DNA from: Symsagittifera roscoffensis
Taxonomy: Eukaryota; Xenacoelomorpha; Acoela; Convolutidae
Length of the DNA: 64,000 bases
Direction of reading: 5' to 3'
Assembly (NCBI RefSeq): GCF_963678635.1
Contig: NC_087062.1
Location: 20,573,789 to 20,637,788 of the forward strand
Positions within the stretch are counted from its first letter, which is position 1, and every line of letters starts with the position of its first letter. The notes under the pieces are model-generated. The model was not told where the DNA came from and did no database searches. It saw nothing but the letters and a program-made list of their open reading frames with translations. Shown piece after piece: positions 1-10,480 of this stretch. The translations under genes were made by a program, and so were the position numbers.

Positions 1-113
1 TTTAGTTACGGTGAGTGCACAAGCTGGACAGGGCCATACCAGCGATATAAAAATGCATATATATCAGCAATGAAGTCATAAATCAGCATTAAATGCATCG
101 TCATAATGTTAAT

Positions 114-952
114 TTATCTTAGCCGTCCTTCCTCTATAATAGCGCTTATGGAGTTGTCGATAAATTGAACTTTGCGTAGCGATCTGCACGCCCTTATACA
201 AAGTATAGAGCTCCTCAGGAGCGCGAAGCTTATTTTAGTTCTTATGTAGTTTATAGATTCTGGATAGCTTTCTTGTCTTTTTTCACTTAATTTTTCGGCC
301 AATCGCTGCATCGTCCGCGTGGCTGTTGGAGCAGCGCCACCGGTGCATCCAAAAATTAGCGGGCAGAAGCTACTCTGCTCTACGTTTAAAATTCTTTGCT
401 GATATTTGGAGTTCTTAAGCGTTTCGTGGTATTTGTATGCATCCTTCTGCAGTTTTCGCGATGTTTTGGCATGGGGGTTGAAAATTTTCACATCAAAGAA
501 AGCGCGGCTGAATCGTGAATCCCAGAGTCCGTTTGCCTTAATGTCAAGTCGTGCCTCATCTTCAGTTGTAGTTGAATTGTTGACAAAGCTTTTGCCTTGC
601 AACGGCTGAAATTTCGGCTCAATCTCGACGTCATGGCAAACCTCGTTCATGAGGTTGGCGAATGTGTCTCTGATTTCATTGTGTCTTATGTGTGTGTAAC
701 CACCCTTTGCACAGTGAAGCGCATGTGTCAAGTTAAAATCAGCACCACATGCACATGTGAGTGGGGTTTTGGTTGGTTCCCATCCGTATCTTAAGTAAAT
801 ACCATCTCTGAACTCTGATTTATTCAGGTTGAAGTTGTATCTGCTCAGTGGTAGAGCATTGAGCCAGTTAGAGGCTCCCTTTTCAGAGGCCAGGTCGATT
901 GCGTATTTATCTGTTTCATTTAAGGAGTTAATGAGGTTTGTCTTTTTTCAAT
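114..952 (-). pseudogene. Restriction-like endonuclease C-terminus of the non-LTR element
   Basis: After a frame change in the T-rich stretch near 948-955, the polyprotein continues with a zinc-binding motif, C-A-C-G then H-A-L-H-C, followed by THIRHNEIRD. Then comes a PD-(D/E)XK-like core: ARLDIKANGLW (first Asp) and RAFFDVKIFNPHA (D-V-K). CCHC followed by R-H-N and a D...DxK nuclease is the hallmark of restriction-like endonucleases in R2-type elements, which nick the target DNA to prime reverse transcription. The frame then runs uninterrupted to the stop at 114. Downstream, 1-113 is 3' UTR with no recognisable poly(A) tail inside the window. The target site cannot be read because the 3' end is outside the window. 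Confidence 0.75.
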
Positions 953-2259
953 TTGTTCTATCAGTTTTCAGTTTTTTGATTTTCGTACATATTTTTTCTT
1001 GCTGTGTTACTGCTGTAATAGGATCTTGAGATTCCAGTACCAGTGATGTTTCCTTAGACCATTCTAGGTAGCTTTCATGATCGGATGGCAGCTTGATGTT
1101 AAGTCCGCCCATTTTAAGGGGTAAGGAAGATATCTCACGGAACTGGGGGTTTGAAGTGTCTTTACCGACTAGGTTAGATAATAATTGTTCTTTGATAATA
1201 TTTTCACATATTTCTAAGTTTTCCATAGTGTTAGGCGTTGTCCTGGCAAGAAATGAAAGCTTTTCTTGAACTCCTTTAGTATAGCAGGCATAAACGTTTT
1301 GAGGGGAGGTTTTAGCAATTTTGGTTAGTTTTTTCAAAATTTTGATTTGCTCATTCTGTTGAAATTCGAGGAACTTTTTACATTCAGATTCTGTTCCTAT
1401 AACTGAACCAAGCACTCGGGCTCCTGCCTTTATAGTGATTCCTGTATTTGCGAAAATTTTCTGAGCTTCACCGAGTTTTTCATCTTTGACACTGAGTTGG
1501 CATTTGGATGCTTTCACGTGGTAGCCGAAAAATTTACCCAATGATACAATTTTATCGAGGAATGTTCGTAGATTGCTTAATTTACCGACTGCGTTTCCGT
1601 CGTCTGCGTACCATTTCTGGGTTACATCGTCTACTGATAAGAGTTTTTTTGAGGGGTATTTTGGCTAGACCGTACATGGCCATTGCTAGTGGATCCCCCT
1701 GGGTTGTCCCTTCTTGAGAGTAGATTGTTTTTTTGTTAACGAATAGTTTAGATGGATTGGAGTAGGAGTTCTTAATCGCTGTTAAAAGGGAAGGGCAGGT
1801 ATTTTCGATGTTTTTTAATGCCAGTTTTCGGTTCAGCGAGTTGAAAACGTTTTCGGCATCTATCAGTAAAACAGCATCGTCGGAAGTTTTGCTGTATTGA
1901 TCTCTTAGCGTGTGGATTGCATATTCAATGCCACATTTTTGTCCTACGCAGAGTTGGTAGTTTGAACCGAGCGACATGAGTTCGTTTTTTAGGCATTTAG
2001 TTATTATTCGCCCTATTATCCTACGCATAACTTCTCTTATGCCTATGGGTCTTACCCCTGGATTCTTATCTAAGGGTATTAATCTGCATGCGTTATATGG
2101 TTCCATTAGTTCCGTATTTAGTTCTTCTGTGGCCAATTGTTTGGCAATTTTAGCAATTGTTTTTGAAATTTCAACTGATTGTTGCCCGAAGTGTGTTAGA
2201 ATACGTCTCCATTCATTCGCATCGAGGCCAGATGGTCCATGCGATCCGTGCGTTCTCAT
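948..2259 (-). pseudogene. Reverse transcriptase core and thumb of the non-LTR element
   Basis: Fingers and palm are read in 1582-2259: HGPSGLDANEW near the start, RLIPLDKNPGVRPIGI (motif 1-2 region), AVLLIDAENVFNSLNR (motif A with catalytic Asp) and EGTTQGDPLAMAMYGL (motif B). Motif C, WYADDGN, follows near 1600-1610 but lies in the next frame, which continues through 948-1541 with the thumb (LGKFFGYHVKASKC). The frame change maps to a run of seven T around 1647, so this is most simply an indel. RT copies element RNA onto nicked target DNA in the nucleus. All catalytic Asp residues are present, but the frame is broken at least twice. It is not a group II intron or Ty3-type RT: the sequence around motifs A and B is of the non-LTR kind. 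Confidence 0.85.
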
Positions 2260-2285
2260 GGCTGCCTTCTTGATATGTTGACCGT

Positions 2286-2927
2286 TTATCTGATCAAATA
2301 TCGATGGATGGAATGGAATGGAATTGTTTCGTTTGAGACTGGTGTAATATAGTTCTCATTAATTGGTTCAGATGGTGGGTGTTTCTCTATGAGAGTCTGT
2401 TCAACTGTCTTACCTTTGACAATCTCGTCGAGCCAAAGAATGCCTTTAGATGTGTCTGTTAGTTTTGCAATTGCGCTTGATATTTTTCCAGTGTTCATTA
2501 GTTTGTTGAACTGTTGTGCTTCAGTTTCAATTTTTCTTCTACTTCCTTTCAACAAGCGCATTTGCAGCGCTTTTCCTTCGTTATATAGTCCATCCAGGTC
2601 TCCGTCTTGCCATTGCTTAAGTCGCCTTGCTACTGTTTTGGATAAAGATCCATCAATTTCGGACTTTGTTTTGCACAGTAATAAGTGTGGAAAAATCATT
2701 GCTGCGTGCATTGCGAAGGTATTCTCGTTGTTTCCTATTAGGCTGTTCAAAGTTCTATTGAGGGTTTCATTTAAGTTATAACCAACTTTATTTTTTGACA
2801 AGATCATAAAGACCGGTTTCCAGTGGACCAATTCGGTGTATATTTTCCTGGTGGTTTCTATTAGTTCTGGACATGGGTTTGACCATGGGTCTTGTATTGT
2901 TCTGGGTTCTATAGTGGAAGACTCTCC
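2286..2927 (-). pseudogene. Pre-RT region of the non-LTR polyprotein
   Basis: This segment joins the zinc finger to the RT core. The readable frame 2286-2831 encodes a basic, helix-rich stretch with ARRLKQWQDGDLDGLYNEGK and LMNTGKISSAIAKLTD, the kind of linker found just upstream of RT motif 0 in related non-LTR elements. It ends in a stop at 2286, and the RT frame resumes at 2259 in a different frame, so another indel lies around 2260-2290. No catalytic motif is expected here and none is seen. The assignment rests on position between the PHD finger and the RT plus its basic composition. Confidence 0.6.
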
Positions 2928-3194
2928 TTAGTTTTGTGAGTGTATGGCAGTGGAAGGGTGAGGGTGCATTTGGGGGAGCGTGGTTGTAGCTAGGGTAGGG
3001 GGATTGCATTCATGCTTGTCGTTAGCTGAATGAAATTGGGAGGTGCAGCGATGACAACTGAAATCGTCATAGTGATCACTGCTGCGGGCTAGGCCGCTGC
3101 ATTTTACATGCATGTAGCCTGGGCATGTGAAGCACCAAACACCTCCGACTCGCAGGCTGCTTTTACAAATAAGGCAGTGTGTTTGAGTAGCCAT
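2928..3194 (-). CDS. PHD-type zinc finger, N-terminus of the RT polyprotein
   Basis: The frame starts MATQTHCLICKSSL and shows ordered Cys/His ligands: CLIC, then CFTC, then H-V-K-C, then CHRC, all within about 50 residues. This spacing is that of a PHD finger (C4-H-C3), a fold that normally reads histone H3 tails. In several LINE families a PHD finger sits in ORF1 or ahead of the RT and may direct chromatin targeting. The frame stays open only to 2928. The downstream continuation is in another frame (2788-3009), so there is an indel in the 2930-3010 overlap. Its likely role is the N-terminal region of the RT protein that starts 24 bp after the SGNH ORF. Confidence 0.75.
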   Translation of the reverse strand: MATQTHCLICKSSLRVGGVWCFTCPGYMHVKCSGLARSSDHYDDFSCHRCTSQFHSANDKHECNPPTLATTTLPQMHPHPSTAIHSQN

Positions 3195-3218
3195 TTTAGG
3201 AAGGACGGCGGTGTCAAG

Positions 3219-3755
3219 TTAGCGAGAGAATTTATCGATTAAATTTGCAAGAAAATTTGTAAAGAAATCATTACCGTAGAACGAGAAATGGATTCCATAA
3301 CGGCAGAACATTTGAGGGGTTAGATTTAGGTTGAGGTTAGGCGAAACAATAAATGTATGGGGGTGTACAAATCTATTTATCAAATTAAACAGCACATGAT
3401 TATGAATATAAATTTTGCGGTTTACTGCGGAATTATTACAGTTCTGAATTGTTTTGGGGATGATCAGTGTCTTGGGCTGAAACTTGTTAGTGACGAGGTT
3501 AATCAAGTTTTTCCACTGCTGTTCTAATTCTTGTGGATGCAGCCTGTAGTCATTGTATCCAACAACTATTGTTACTGTATTTAGGCGCTTTGGTCTGTAT
3601 TGTAAAACTGTTTCAAACAGATCATGAAGCGTTGCGCCGCGGTAGGAGTGAATTGTTGATTTTACTAGAGCTGGTTTGATATATTTGGTCCTTGAAGTCC
3701 CGATAACTAAATTCTGTGAGAACTCAGGGATGCGTCTTGCCTGGAATCGCGGCAT
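3219..3755 (-). CDS. SGNH/GDSL-esterase-like ORF of the non-LTR element
   Basis: A 178-codon open frame starts at the ATG at 3755 and is intact. Three SGNH blocks can be seen: LVIGTSRTKYI near the N-terminus (G-x-S nucleophile block), VTIVVGYNDYRL in the middle (G-x-N-D block), and RYGIHFSFYG near the C-terminus (the D-x-x-H block). In the last block the usual Asp is replaced: the sequence reads Y-G-I-H, so the catalytic Asp-His pair seems incomplete. Esterase-type ORFs are known in CR1/L2-type LINEs, where they are thought to act in RNP or membrane interaction. Here it lies 24 bp upstream of the PHD ORF on the same strand, so it is probably ORF1 of the element. The motif assignment is firm; activity is doubtful. 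Confidence 0.75.
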   Translation of the reverse strand: MPRFQARRIPEFSQNLVIGTSRTKYIKPALVKSTIHSYRGATLHDLFETVLQYRPKRLNTVTIVVGYNDYRLHPQELEQQWKNLINLVTNKFQPKTLIIPKTIQNCNNSAVNRKIYIHNHVLFNLINRFVHPHTFIVSPNLNLNLTPQMFCRYGIHFSFYGNDFFTNFLANLIDKFSR

Positions 3756-3759
3756 CAAC

Positions 3760-4107
3760 CTGAAACACAGACAACTGGGGCGAGAAAGGAAGCTCCTTGG
3801 GGTGATTTATGAATACTTTCACTTAGGGTTTAAAATTGCTGAGGCAAAGGCGATGAAAAAAAAAGAAGAAAAAAAAGAAAGGAGTGGTACAACCTGACGT
3901 CAATTTGGAGGTCGATTCACCAGCTCACTCCTTCTTGCGTCTAGTTACGCCAGGGAAACTTCACTCGCCTACGGCTGGGACGGCGAGATTTAGCAAGATA
4001 ACCAGAAGAGGAAAGCCCAGCGCGCATATGATATGAAAACACACAAGCGGTAAATTTGAACAAAGAAATCTATTTAATAAGTTTATCACAACAATTAGGC
4101 TAAGAAA
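3760..4107. other. Junction between the non-LTR element and the A' 3' fragment
   Basis: About 350 bases without a supportable gene. The left part holds an A/G-rich stretch (AAAAAAAGAAGAAAAAAAAG-like, 3855-3885) that may belong to the 5' end of the minus-strand non-LTR element. The right part leads into thrice-repeated TGTTTGGAAA (4108-4160). No target-site duplication could be identified. Confidence 0.4.
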
Positions 4108-5595
4108 TTGTTTGGAAACGATTGTTCGATTGTTTGGAAACAACAATTGTTTGGAAAAGTAGTGATGAAAGCAAGAACGGAAACGGAACTGATAGTGGAT
4201 TGTCATAGAGGAACCGAGGTGAATCTAGTGACTGCACTAGGATTCTACAGCATGTTTAGTTCTTTAGAGTCACTATTGAATCTAGAACAGAGACATGAGA
4301 TGGTCACTGCCATCAGTGTAGAAGTATTCCAGGAGTTCTGCAAACCGATAGGAAAATGGAGGGAAGCGATCGAGGCGGAAATGAACATCAGACACAGTGA
4401 GACTTATTGTAGACCATCAGGAGCACGACATTTGGTGGGCTCGACATTGGCTCCAATGTGCAAGAGCAGATACCCGGTGCATTTTGTAGCTGTGGATATA
4501 AAGAGTACGAGAACGATCGTGGATCAAGCCTTCTCAGTGCCAAAGTGTGTGAGACTAACGAGAATGTCCGAAAAATCTTACGAGTTGCTATGTAAGATGT
4601 TCTCAGCAGTTCCAGAGAGAACAAAGGAGGAGTTGGAATCGATACTGGGAAGGAAGATCATGGGATACGTGATTGGGAACTTCAGTGACTTTGAGAGACA
4701 GAAACAGAGAGGATCAACCGTTACGGATTACAATACAGTAGACGAGAATGATGAAGTCCACCGAGTGATGATGGAAGTGGAACCATTACTGGAAGCTTCG
4801 GGAAACCGCAATTGGAGGAACATCATGTTGACACATGACGAGTTTCCCTGCCATTGCTTGCTGCAGACCTGGTGGTATCCCAAGCGTAGTAATCTGGTGT
4901 TGATCTGGGACTCTGGAGAGCTGCTCTCCATGGGTTAACCAGACTCATCACAGCCCATAACAATAGTGATAGTGGGAGTTATGATGGCGATACGATGGCT
5001 GGAAGCTCATGTGAAAGAAAACAATAGACAGGAGGCACCGACGAGAGAACAGTTGCGGAAATTAGATTGTCTAAAAGATTTAGATCTTTTTGAGACAATG
5101 TGCAAGATTCTAAACATTCCGATGGAAGTGAAGAATATATGGGCAAGGAGACGATTGATGCCATGGTTCAGAGCTAACATGACTGCATGGTTGTACGAAT
5201 ATGCTAAGAAGCATATGTCGAAGCACGGCAGAGCGTACAGTGAATATCAGCTGGACATTGGAGCAGGAGCTTTCAAGCGAGCTCTCGTGACTCATCGGAA
5301 TGCAGTGACCACCGCTGTGAAAAGAATTTCCAGGACAAGTGAACGTAAGGGAAAGGAGAAGGCAGAGATGTTGAAGGAAGATTTGGAGAGAAATGTGACG
5401 TTGTGTCTCCACAACAGCTTCTGCAGGAACAGAGAATCTAACGTGGATCCCCTACCTTGTTGCAAACGGAGGGTAGAAGAGCAGAAGTGTTGGAGGACTG
5501 CTTCCAACAGCGTCAGGATCGCTAATGATGTGTTGCAAGACACAGAAACTCAAAGTGCAGAGTCAGTATCACAGGAGGAAGAGATGGAACATTGA
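4108..5595 (+). pseudogene. 3'-terminal part of the giant cargo ORF, element A' fragment
   Basis: Two readable blocks (4108-4938 and 4939-5595) lie in one frame, separated by an in-frame TAA at 4936-4938. The translation is clearly homologous to the end of the giant ORF of element B-minus (24432-25880). Shared strings include the FSVPKCVRL block, EPLLEASG, CLLQTWWYP versus CLAQTVWYP, FRANMTAWLY versus FRATLTSWLY, and LTHRNA followed by a run of basic residues. Homology begins close to the start of this block, so the 5' part has been lost. No known domain is recognised; it is rich in Arg, Lys and Glu towards the C-terminus. Because it ends about 1.6 kb before the upstream block of element A, it looks like the tail of a preceding tandem element. 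Confidence 0.7.
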
Positions 5596-7239
5596 CGAAT
5601 GGCCGAAAAACGAGATGCAAAAAGAGACGAAATTAGAAGAATTTAGAAGTTTTAGAACTTCTAAACGACGAAAAAAGAAGAAAACAAAGGAGTGATGAAA
5701 AAAAAAGTTATAACTCAGAATTGTTTTATGTGTGTGAAAAAACTCAAGTGAGAAACTAAGCAACCAAGTTGTAATTGAAAACTGAACATTTAGTTGAGTT
5801 TTGAACATTAAAGAATTTGTTGCATTTATCAATTTGCATTTTGATTTTAGCTGAGTGGCTTTAGAGACCCTTATTATTTATTTAGAAAGGCTTGAGTGAA
5901 GAGTATATTTAAATATTCCAGCCTGCATGACTGTTTTTAATCAACTAGGAGAACTGATCACTTTGTGGTGATGTGAAAGGCTTGTGTAATCTCTCGAAGA
6001 GGGAGATTGTTTCATTGTTCTTTCTAACCACAGATTTTCTTAGTTTTAATATTCAGGACAAAAACAAGCAAGATTTCTGAAGGGAAGAAGCATAGTAGGA
6101 TAATTTTAGCTTGTTGGTTGGCAGGACTGTCCTGCAAACCAACACCTTTTAAATCTAGGAGAAAAAGGTTTTTAATCAAGACATTGACATTGGAAGTCGG
6201 AAATTATGTTTTTATCTTAGGTCAAATCCTCAATGTGCAGATTAATGAAAGAATTTGAAGGCTATAGTGATGTAATATCATACCATTTATATTCTGCAGT
6301 GAGTCGATATGACGCAGATAAAAGTAATTTCGTGCATTTTGTAAATTGTAAAATCTGTTCGATGACACTGTACCTATTTTAGGAACATTGCGAGATTTTA
6401 TGAGGACATTGACCGGACTGTCCAGGGAGTATGTGACATTCGACCAGAATGGACCAAAATACAGATCCAGCAGATTCGAGTTTTTAGCAGCGAACCTTCC
6501 GAATTGGCGATTTATAAGGAATAAAAGCGTTATTGGAACGATTGGCCAAACGGTGAAGTGTAGAATATTCTGGTGTTCCAAATTTTCAAAAAATCGAAGT
6601 ATGACGTCTTGTTTCTGAGAAACGTCAGAAACGGCCATTTTGGCAGAAAAACTGGAAGAAAAACTCAACAACATTAGTTGCGATAACGTTAACAACGGAT
6701 ATTGTGATTGAGAAACAACAACAAATTGCAGAAGTAGCAGAGACGCTCCGAGTTGCAACTATTGTGTCGCTACAATAGTTGCAAGGCCGTTGCGAACAAC
6801 GGTGAAGGGTGGAAAACCAGCATTCCGGAAGGAGAATAAGAGCCTTATTTCCCCGGATTCGAGAATCCGGAGGGGTCTCGGTGTGCCATTCTGCCAGATT
6901 GACACAGCGCAACCTTCCGGCGACACGAAGAAAAATGAATAAAGGCCTTATTAACGAAAAAGTATTGCGAGGGAGGGTAGGAATATTCTAGAATTTTTGT
7001 TTTCAAAATTTCGATTGAAGAGTGGATATTTCTCAGAAATACAAAAAAGACGGCCATTTTGATGAAAAACGACGAAAAAGCAGAACAACGACAAATATTG
7101 TGGAAAACGGTCGCACAAGAGACGAAAAACACGAAGCCTCTTATCATGGCAACAACAAACGATAAGACTCTTAGCAGCGGAAATTAGTGGAGAAGGAAGC
7201 TTCAGTGGGGAAGGAATATTCCACGGAACCCTCCCGTGC
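5596..7239. other. Noncoding 3' region of A' / upstream region of A
   Basis: No gene is supportable. The stretch is AT-rich and contains two degenerate copies, about 430 bp apart (6556-6700 and 6978-7140), of a module built around GAATATTCT, TTTCAAAA..TCGA and ACGGCCATTTTG. Similar text occurs upstream of element B-plus around 46580-46700, so the module is part of the element family's upstream DNA and not host sequence. A short inverted repeat (CCGGATTCGAGAATCCGG, 6853-6870) lies between the two copies. Poly(A) and LTR ends could not be placed. Confidence 0.45.
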
Positions 7240-8130
7240 CACAAATTGGAAGAAAAAAGGACGTTATCTCAGGAAGATTACGGGAGCGGAGGCTTGGTCC
7301 CCCAGAGACTGTTTTATGTGAAGGGACTATATATAACTGACTTTGTAGCTACTTGGATGTCATAGAAGTCTGAATTAACACCGGTATAATTTGATATTTT
7401 AGAATATGAGTAGCTAGAAAGAGGAAAGGGTCAATCCATCTCCAATGGATTTAATATAGAACTGTCACACAAAAACATATTAAAAGAGGTTGTTCGAGCC
7501 GTGTTTTTAATGGCAATCACGTAGTCTGAGGATCCGAGACTCAGCTATGTGGTTGTGTTCGCATGTAAACGAAAGCTGATCAAAAGTCGTTTGACTGATG
7601 GCCTAAGAATAGTAACTTTTTACTTAGCCCTAAACAGACCAGAAAATCAACTGGCAAGGTCGAGGCGGTGAAAAACGAGTAGCATTAAAGTAACTGACGC
7701 CTGCCAGTCGTTAATAGGTACTTTTTCTACGCTCCGTCGCTGTGTAGTATTTGGGCGAATGTTACATAGACGTTTTTATGGCGCTCCTGGGTAGGCCTGT
7801 CAAAGGCATAAGACCATCATGATCAGCAAGCGTTTCAGCGACGAACCCTCCGCTCCGGGCGTATGCCCGAGATAGAGGCCTTAATGACCGTTATTGTACT
7901 GGGGGGAAGGTGCGTACCCTCCGTCCAGTACTATTTAGCTTTTTAACTTAGTTAACACCGAAAGTTCCGGGGGCCGGAGGGTTAGGTGGGAAGTCATGAG
8001 CCCGCTTGTCCCAAGGTCCCGGGATCAAAAACAATTAAAGAGAAAGCGTAAAACCAAACAAAAATAGTGTATAACCAAGAAAAAGCCAAAAACAAATTTA
8101 TTTGAAAACAAAAAAGTACAAAAAACAGTA
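7240..8130 (+). promoter_or_regulatory. Conserved upstream (LTR/promoter-like) block of element A
   Basis: This block shares ordered short matches with the two upstream blocks of the B elements. They are the dyad at 7433-7451, TGTTTTTAATGGC (7499-7512) against GGTTTTTAACGGC, GAATGTTACATAG with TTTTTATGGCGCTCCTGGGT (7757-7791), a CCGGGCGTATGCCCGAG stretch, TAGCTTTTTAA, and finally an A-rich CAAAAAC-type tract (8020-8170). A TATA-like ACTATATATAACT lies at 7327-7339. Such conservation between otherwise diverged noncoding regions fits an LTR or promoter/leader. The same text does not recur at the 3' end of A, because A is truncated, so LTR status is inferred. Confidence 0.55.
7433..7451. promoter_or_regulatory. 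Conserved dyad, element A copy
   Basis: AATCCAT and ATGGATT are perfect inverted 7-mers around a 5-base spacer. Equivalent dyads occur at 45433-45455 and 47103-47125 with 9-base arms. A pair that is G:C in B is A:T here, so symmetry is kept while the bases change. It may be a dimeric factor site or an RNA stem-loop. Confidence 0.5.
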
Positions 8131-9549
8131 AAAAAAATCCAAAAAAGACCAAAAACAGTAAAAAATGTAAAGTGACAGTTTATATGTTATTTCCGGACGA
8201 GATGTGATCTGACCTTCCTATTTTTTGTTGTTTCAGATTGATTTATATCGTTTCTGATAGAAAGATTTTGTGTTTTGGTGAAGGGTTGGATACCCTCCCT
8301 TGAGTGTAATTTGAGTATTTAAGCACGTTAATTGTGATTTTGCCGGTGGCCGGAGAGTAGAGTGGCAAGCTGACCGACGTGTTCCACACTCAACAAGGAC
8401 ATCGGGGACAACATCCAAAACGACTGTTGGGTATCGTTGAAACAATTTTGGTATCATTCGGGTACTATTTCATCAAAACTTAAGTTGTGGGGGGGGGCAC
8501 GATTGGCGCGGTCCGATTGTACCCTCCATCGATTACAAATTTCCGAGTTAAGGGTCTTAATTCGGGTGTTTTGGTGCAAAGGAGGGTATAGTACTATTCG
8601 TTAACGACTACTAATAGGTTATTATCCTTATTACAATTACTTATCTCCTAATTAGACCCAAGATACACCCAATTTTGTCGAAAATTATCGATTCTCGACC
8701 AAACTGTAGACCCCCAAATTTTTGGATATCCGAGCTTTTCCGAACAGCAAAAAGCTTTTACATGGGGAGTAGCTACGTAGTTTGATCCCCCTAACTAAAG
8801 AAACCGCGTGAGAGAATACTCAGTAGAAGTTGAAAAAAAAAAATTTCGATCAAAATTTCGATAATTTTATGAATTTTGTCAATCTGTTTTGGGGATCGAG
8901 TTTTTGAGTTTTTAGAGTTAGAGCAATAAAATTTTTTGTGTTAGGAGCGTGCTAGCATAAAGTGCTCGGCTGACAGGAAAATTTTTGAGTAACCCTCCGA
9001 TTAGCTCCGTAGATAGAGCTAACGACTTAAGGATTGGAAAAGGAAGGAATCAGAGGGTCCAATTTTGATAGTTATTGGCCAATTTTTTGTCTCCAAACCA
9101 ATTTTGATCCGGTTTTTTGCACTATTCCAGTGTTGTACAGGGCTACTACGCTCGTTTCAATTATTTTTAGGCACTTTTTATAGGAATTGCGGAAAAAGTT
9201 TCTCAGAACCTATATAGGTGGTGAAAAAAGGCCATTTGGACAAACACGTTTTTGGCAATTTCTCAAAGACTAGCCAACCGATCGGGATAATTTTGGTACC
9301 ATAAGTCGACGTTTTGGACCACTTTTCCGGACTGCAACCGTTTTTGGGTTGATAATTACGGAAAAGAAAAATTTTTTAGAATGGTTTGGAGGGTCCAAAT
9401 CACAGATAACCCTCCGAGCGGCAGAAAATTGTATCAAAACAACTTTTTATCCTACTGGGAAGGTTGACCGTTTCAGCCAACCTAATTTTAGGACAGGTGG
9501 GCCGCTTTGGGAGACTTTATCGGGGAAACATAACCTTTTTTCTTGATTT
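8131..9549. other. Noncoding leader of element A with dispersed ACCCTCC motifs
   Basis: No gene is supportable. The motif ACCCTCC recurs, mostly followed by G, at 7847, 7913, 8519, 8993 and 9408 before it becomes dense after 9550. A second degenerate copy of the GCCGGAGGGTTAGGTGGGAAG region of 7975-7995 lies at 8347-8370. The stretch 8690-9350 is AT-rich, with TTTCGA and AAATTTT words. Confidence 0.4.
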
Positions 9550-9905
9550 TTGGGGCACCCTCCGAGGTAACCCTCCGGAGTCAGCTAAACCCCTTAGCAA
9601 CCCTCCTTAGTGGAAAATTTCCACGAGATCATCCAAAGAAGTTAAGACAGCCCCCCATAGAGAATTTAGCTTGTTTTGACGCTTCCTGAAGTTAATTGAA
9701 GGCCCTTCTAGGTGAAGTTCAGAAATTTGAAAACCCTCCGGAGCATATTGAGCATCTTATTGACCCTCCTTGGTAATTTAAGGGGACCCTCCGAAGTAAC
9801 TTGGGTGATTAAGGTACCCTCCGAAGTAACCCTCCGAAGTAGGCTAAGTGTCTTAACAACCCTCCGAAGTAACCCTCCGGAGTGTCTTAAACCTTCTAAA
9901 CAACC
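9550..9905 (+). repeat. Irregular minisatellite of ACCCTCCGAAGTA units
   Basis: About ten close copies of ACCCTCCGAAGTA or ACCCTCCGGAGTA occur, some adjacent (9819-9846 and 9859-9885) and others separated by 20-40 bases. It lies between the conserved upstream block and gag, exactly where the B elements carry their unrelated 14 bp minisatellite. Small ORFs across it on either strand are by-products of the repeat. Confidence 0.75.
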
Positions 9906-10118
9906 TTCCTTGTTAGAAACTTGAGGAAACCTTCTGTGGCAATTTGGGAAACGGAAAATATCCATTTAATGAAAATCATATTAAGATATTGGGCGTGCTT
10001 ATTAGGATCATAAGAGCCCATTTTGACCCGGAAATTTGTGATCAACTTTGGATTCTAGATCGGGTGTATCACAAGTACCCAAACAAAATTTTTTTTAATT
10101 GTGGTTTTGGCTGTGTGG

Positions 10119-10480
10119 TTGCCTTGAGCTACTTAATAGCAAAGTTCGGGCAATCCGGGAACAAATAAAGGAAGACCTTGGTGAGTGTATTAGGCAAATA
10201 CACACTCACTTGAGAAGAAAAGTTGTTCCCTCTCGTGCACTTGGAGCAGTCCGGGTGTGGGAGAGCTTTTTCTTAGACTTTAGAAATTTTCGATCAGAGG
10301 TTGCCTTGAGCTACTTAATAGGAGGCTCGGGCAATCGCAGGGCACCTAAAAGAAGACCTCGGTGGGTGTATTAGGCAAATACACACCCACTTGAGAAGAC
10401 TGTGTCCTGGGCTTTGTTCTTTCGGATCGTTCCGATTGAGGGAAGTCTTTTTCTTTAAGACTAAGTTTTATTGATCTGTT
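10119..10480 (+). repeat. Two 181 bp direct repeats, each with a stem-loop
   Basis: TTGCCTTGAGCTACTTAATA occurs at 10119 and again at 10301, followed in both by GGGCAATC, AAGACCT, a stem-loop and CACTTGAGAAGA. The stems are GTGAGTGTATT with AATACACACTCAC (10181-10209) and GTGGGTGTATT with AATACACACCCAC (10362-10390), around the same TAGGCA loop, so one base pair has changed on both sides. The repeat is in the leader just before gag. Confidence 0.7.

Larger units (their letters stand above)
1..3960 (-). mobile_element. Non-LTR retrotransposon with SGNH, PHD finger, RT and restriction-like endonuclease, decayed
   Basis: Reading the minus strand from about 3.9 kb to the window start gives an SGNH-like ORF, a PHD-type zinc finger, a pre-RT segment, an RT with YADD, and a C-terminal zinc-binding plus PD-(D/E)XK-like nuclease. 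That order and the absence of integrase or LTRs identify a target-primed (LINE-type) element with a restriction-like endonuclease, as in the R2/NeSL/Hero group. Breaks fall largely in homopolymer runs (for example the T run near 1647 and the T run near 948), so it is a pseudo-copy. The exact 5' end is not defined; it lies between about 3760 and 4100, where element A' sequence starts. The 3' UTR runs into the window edge. Confidence 0.85.

Noticed and set aside
7490-7510. tRNA-like T-arm (GTTCGAGCC) in the upstream block
   Set aside because: No cloverleaf can be drawn around it, and the matching B sequence does not keep the arm.
8233-10374. Several 60-90 codon frames in the leader of A
   Set aside because: No homology between copies, no codon structure, and some run over the ACCCTCC repeats or the 181 bp repeats.
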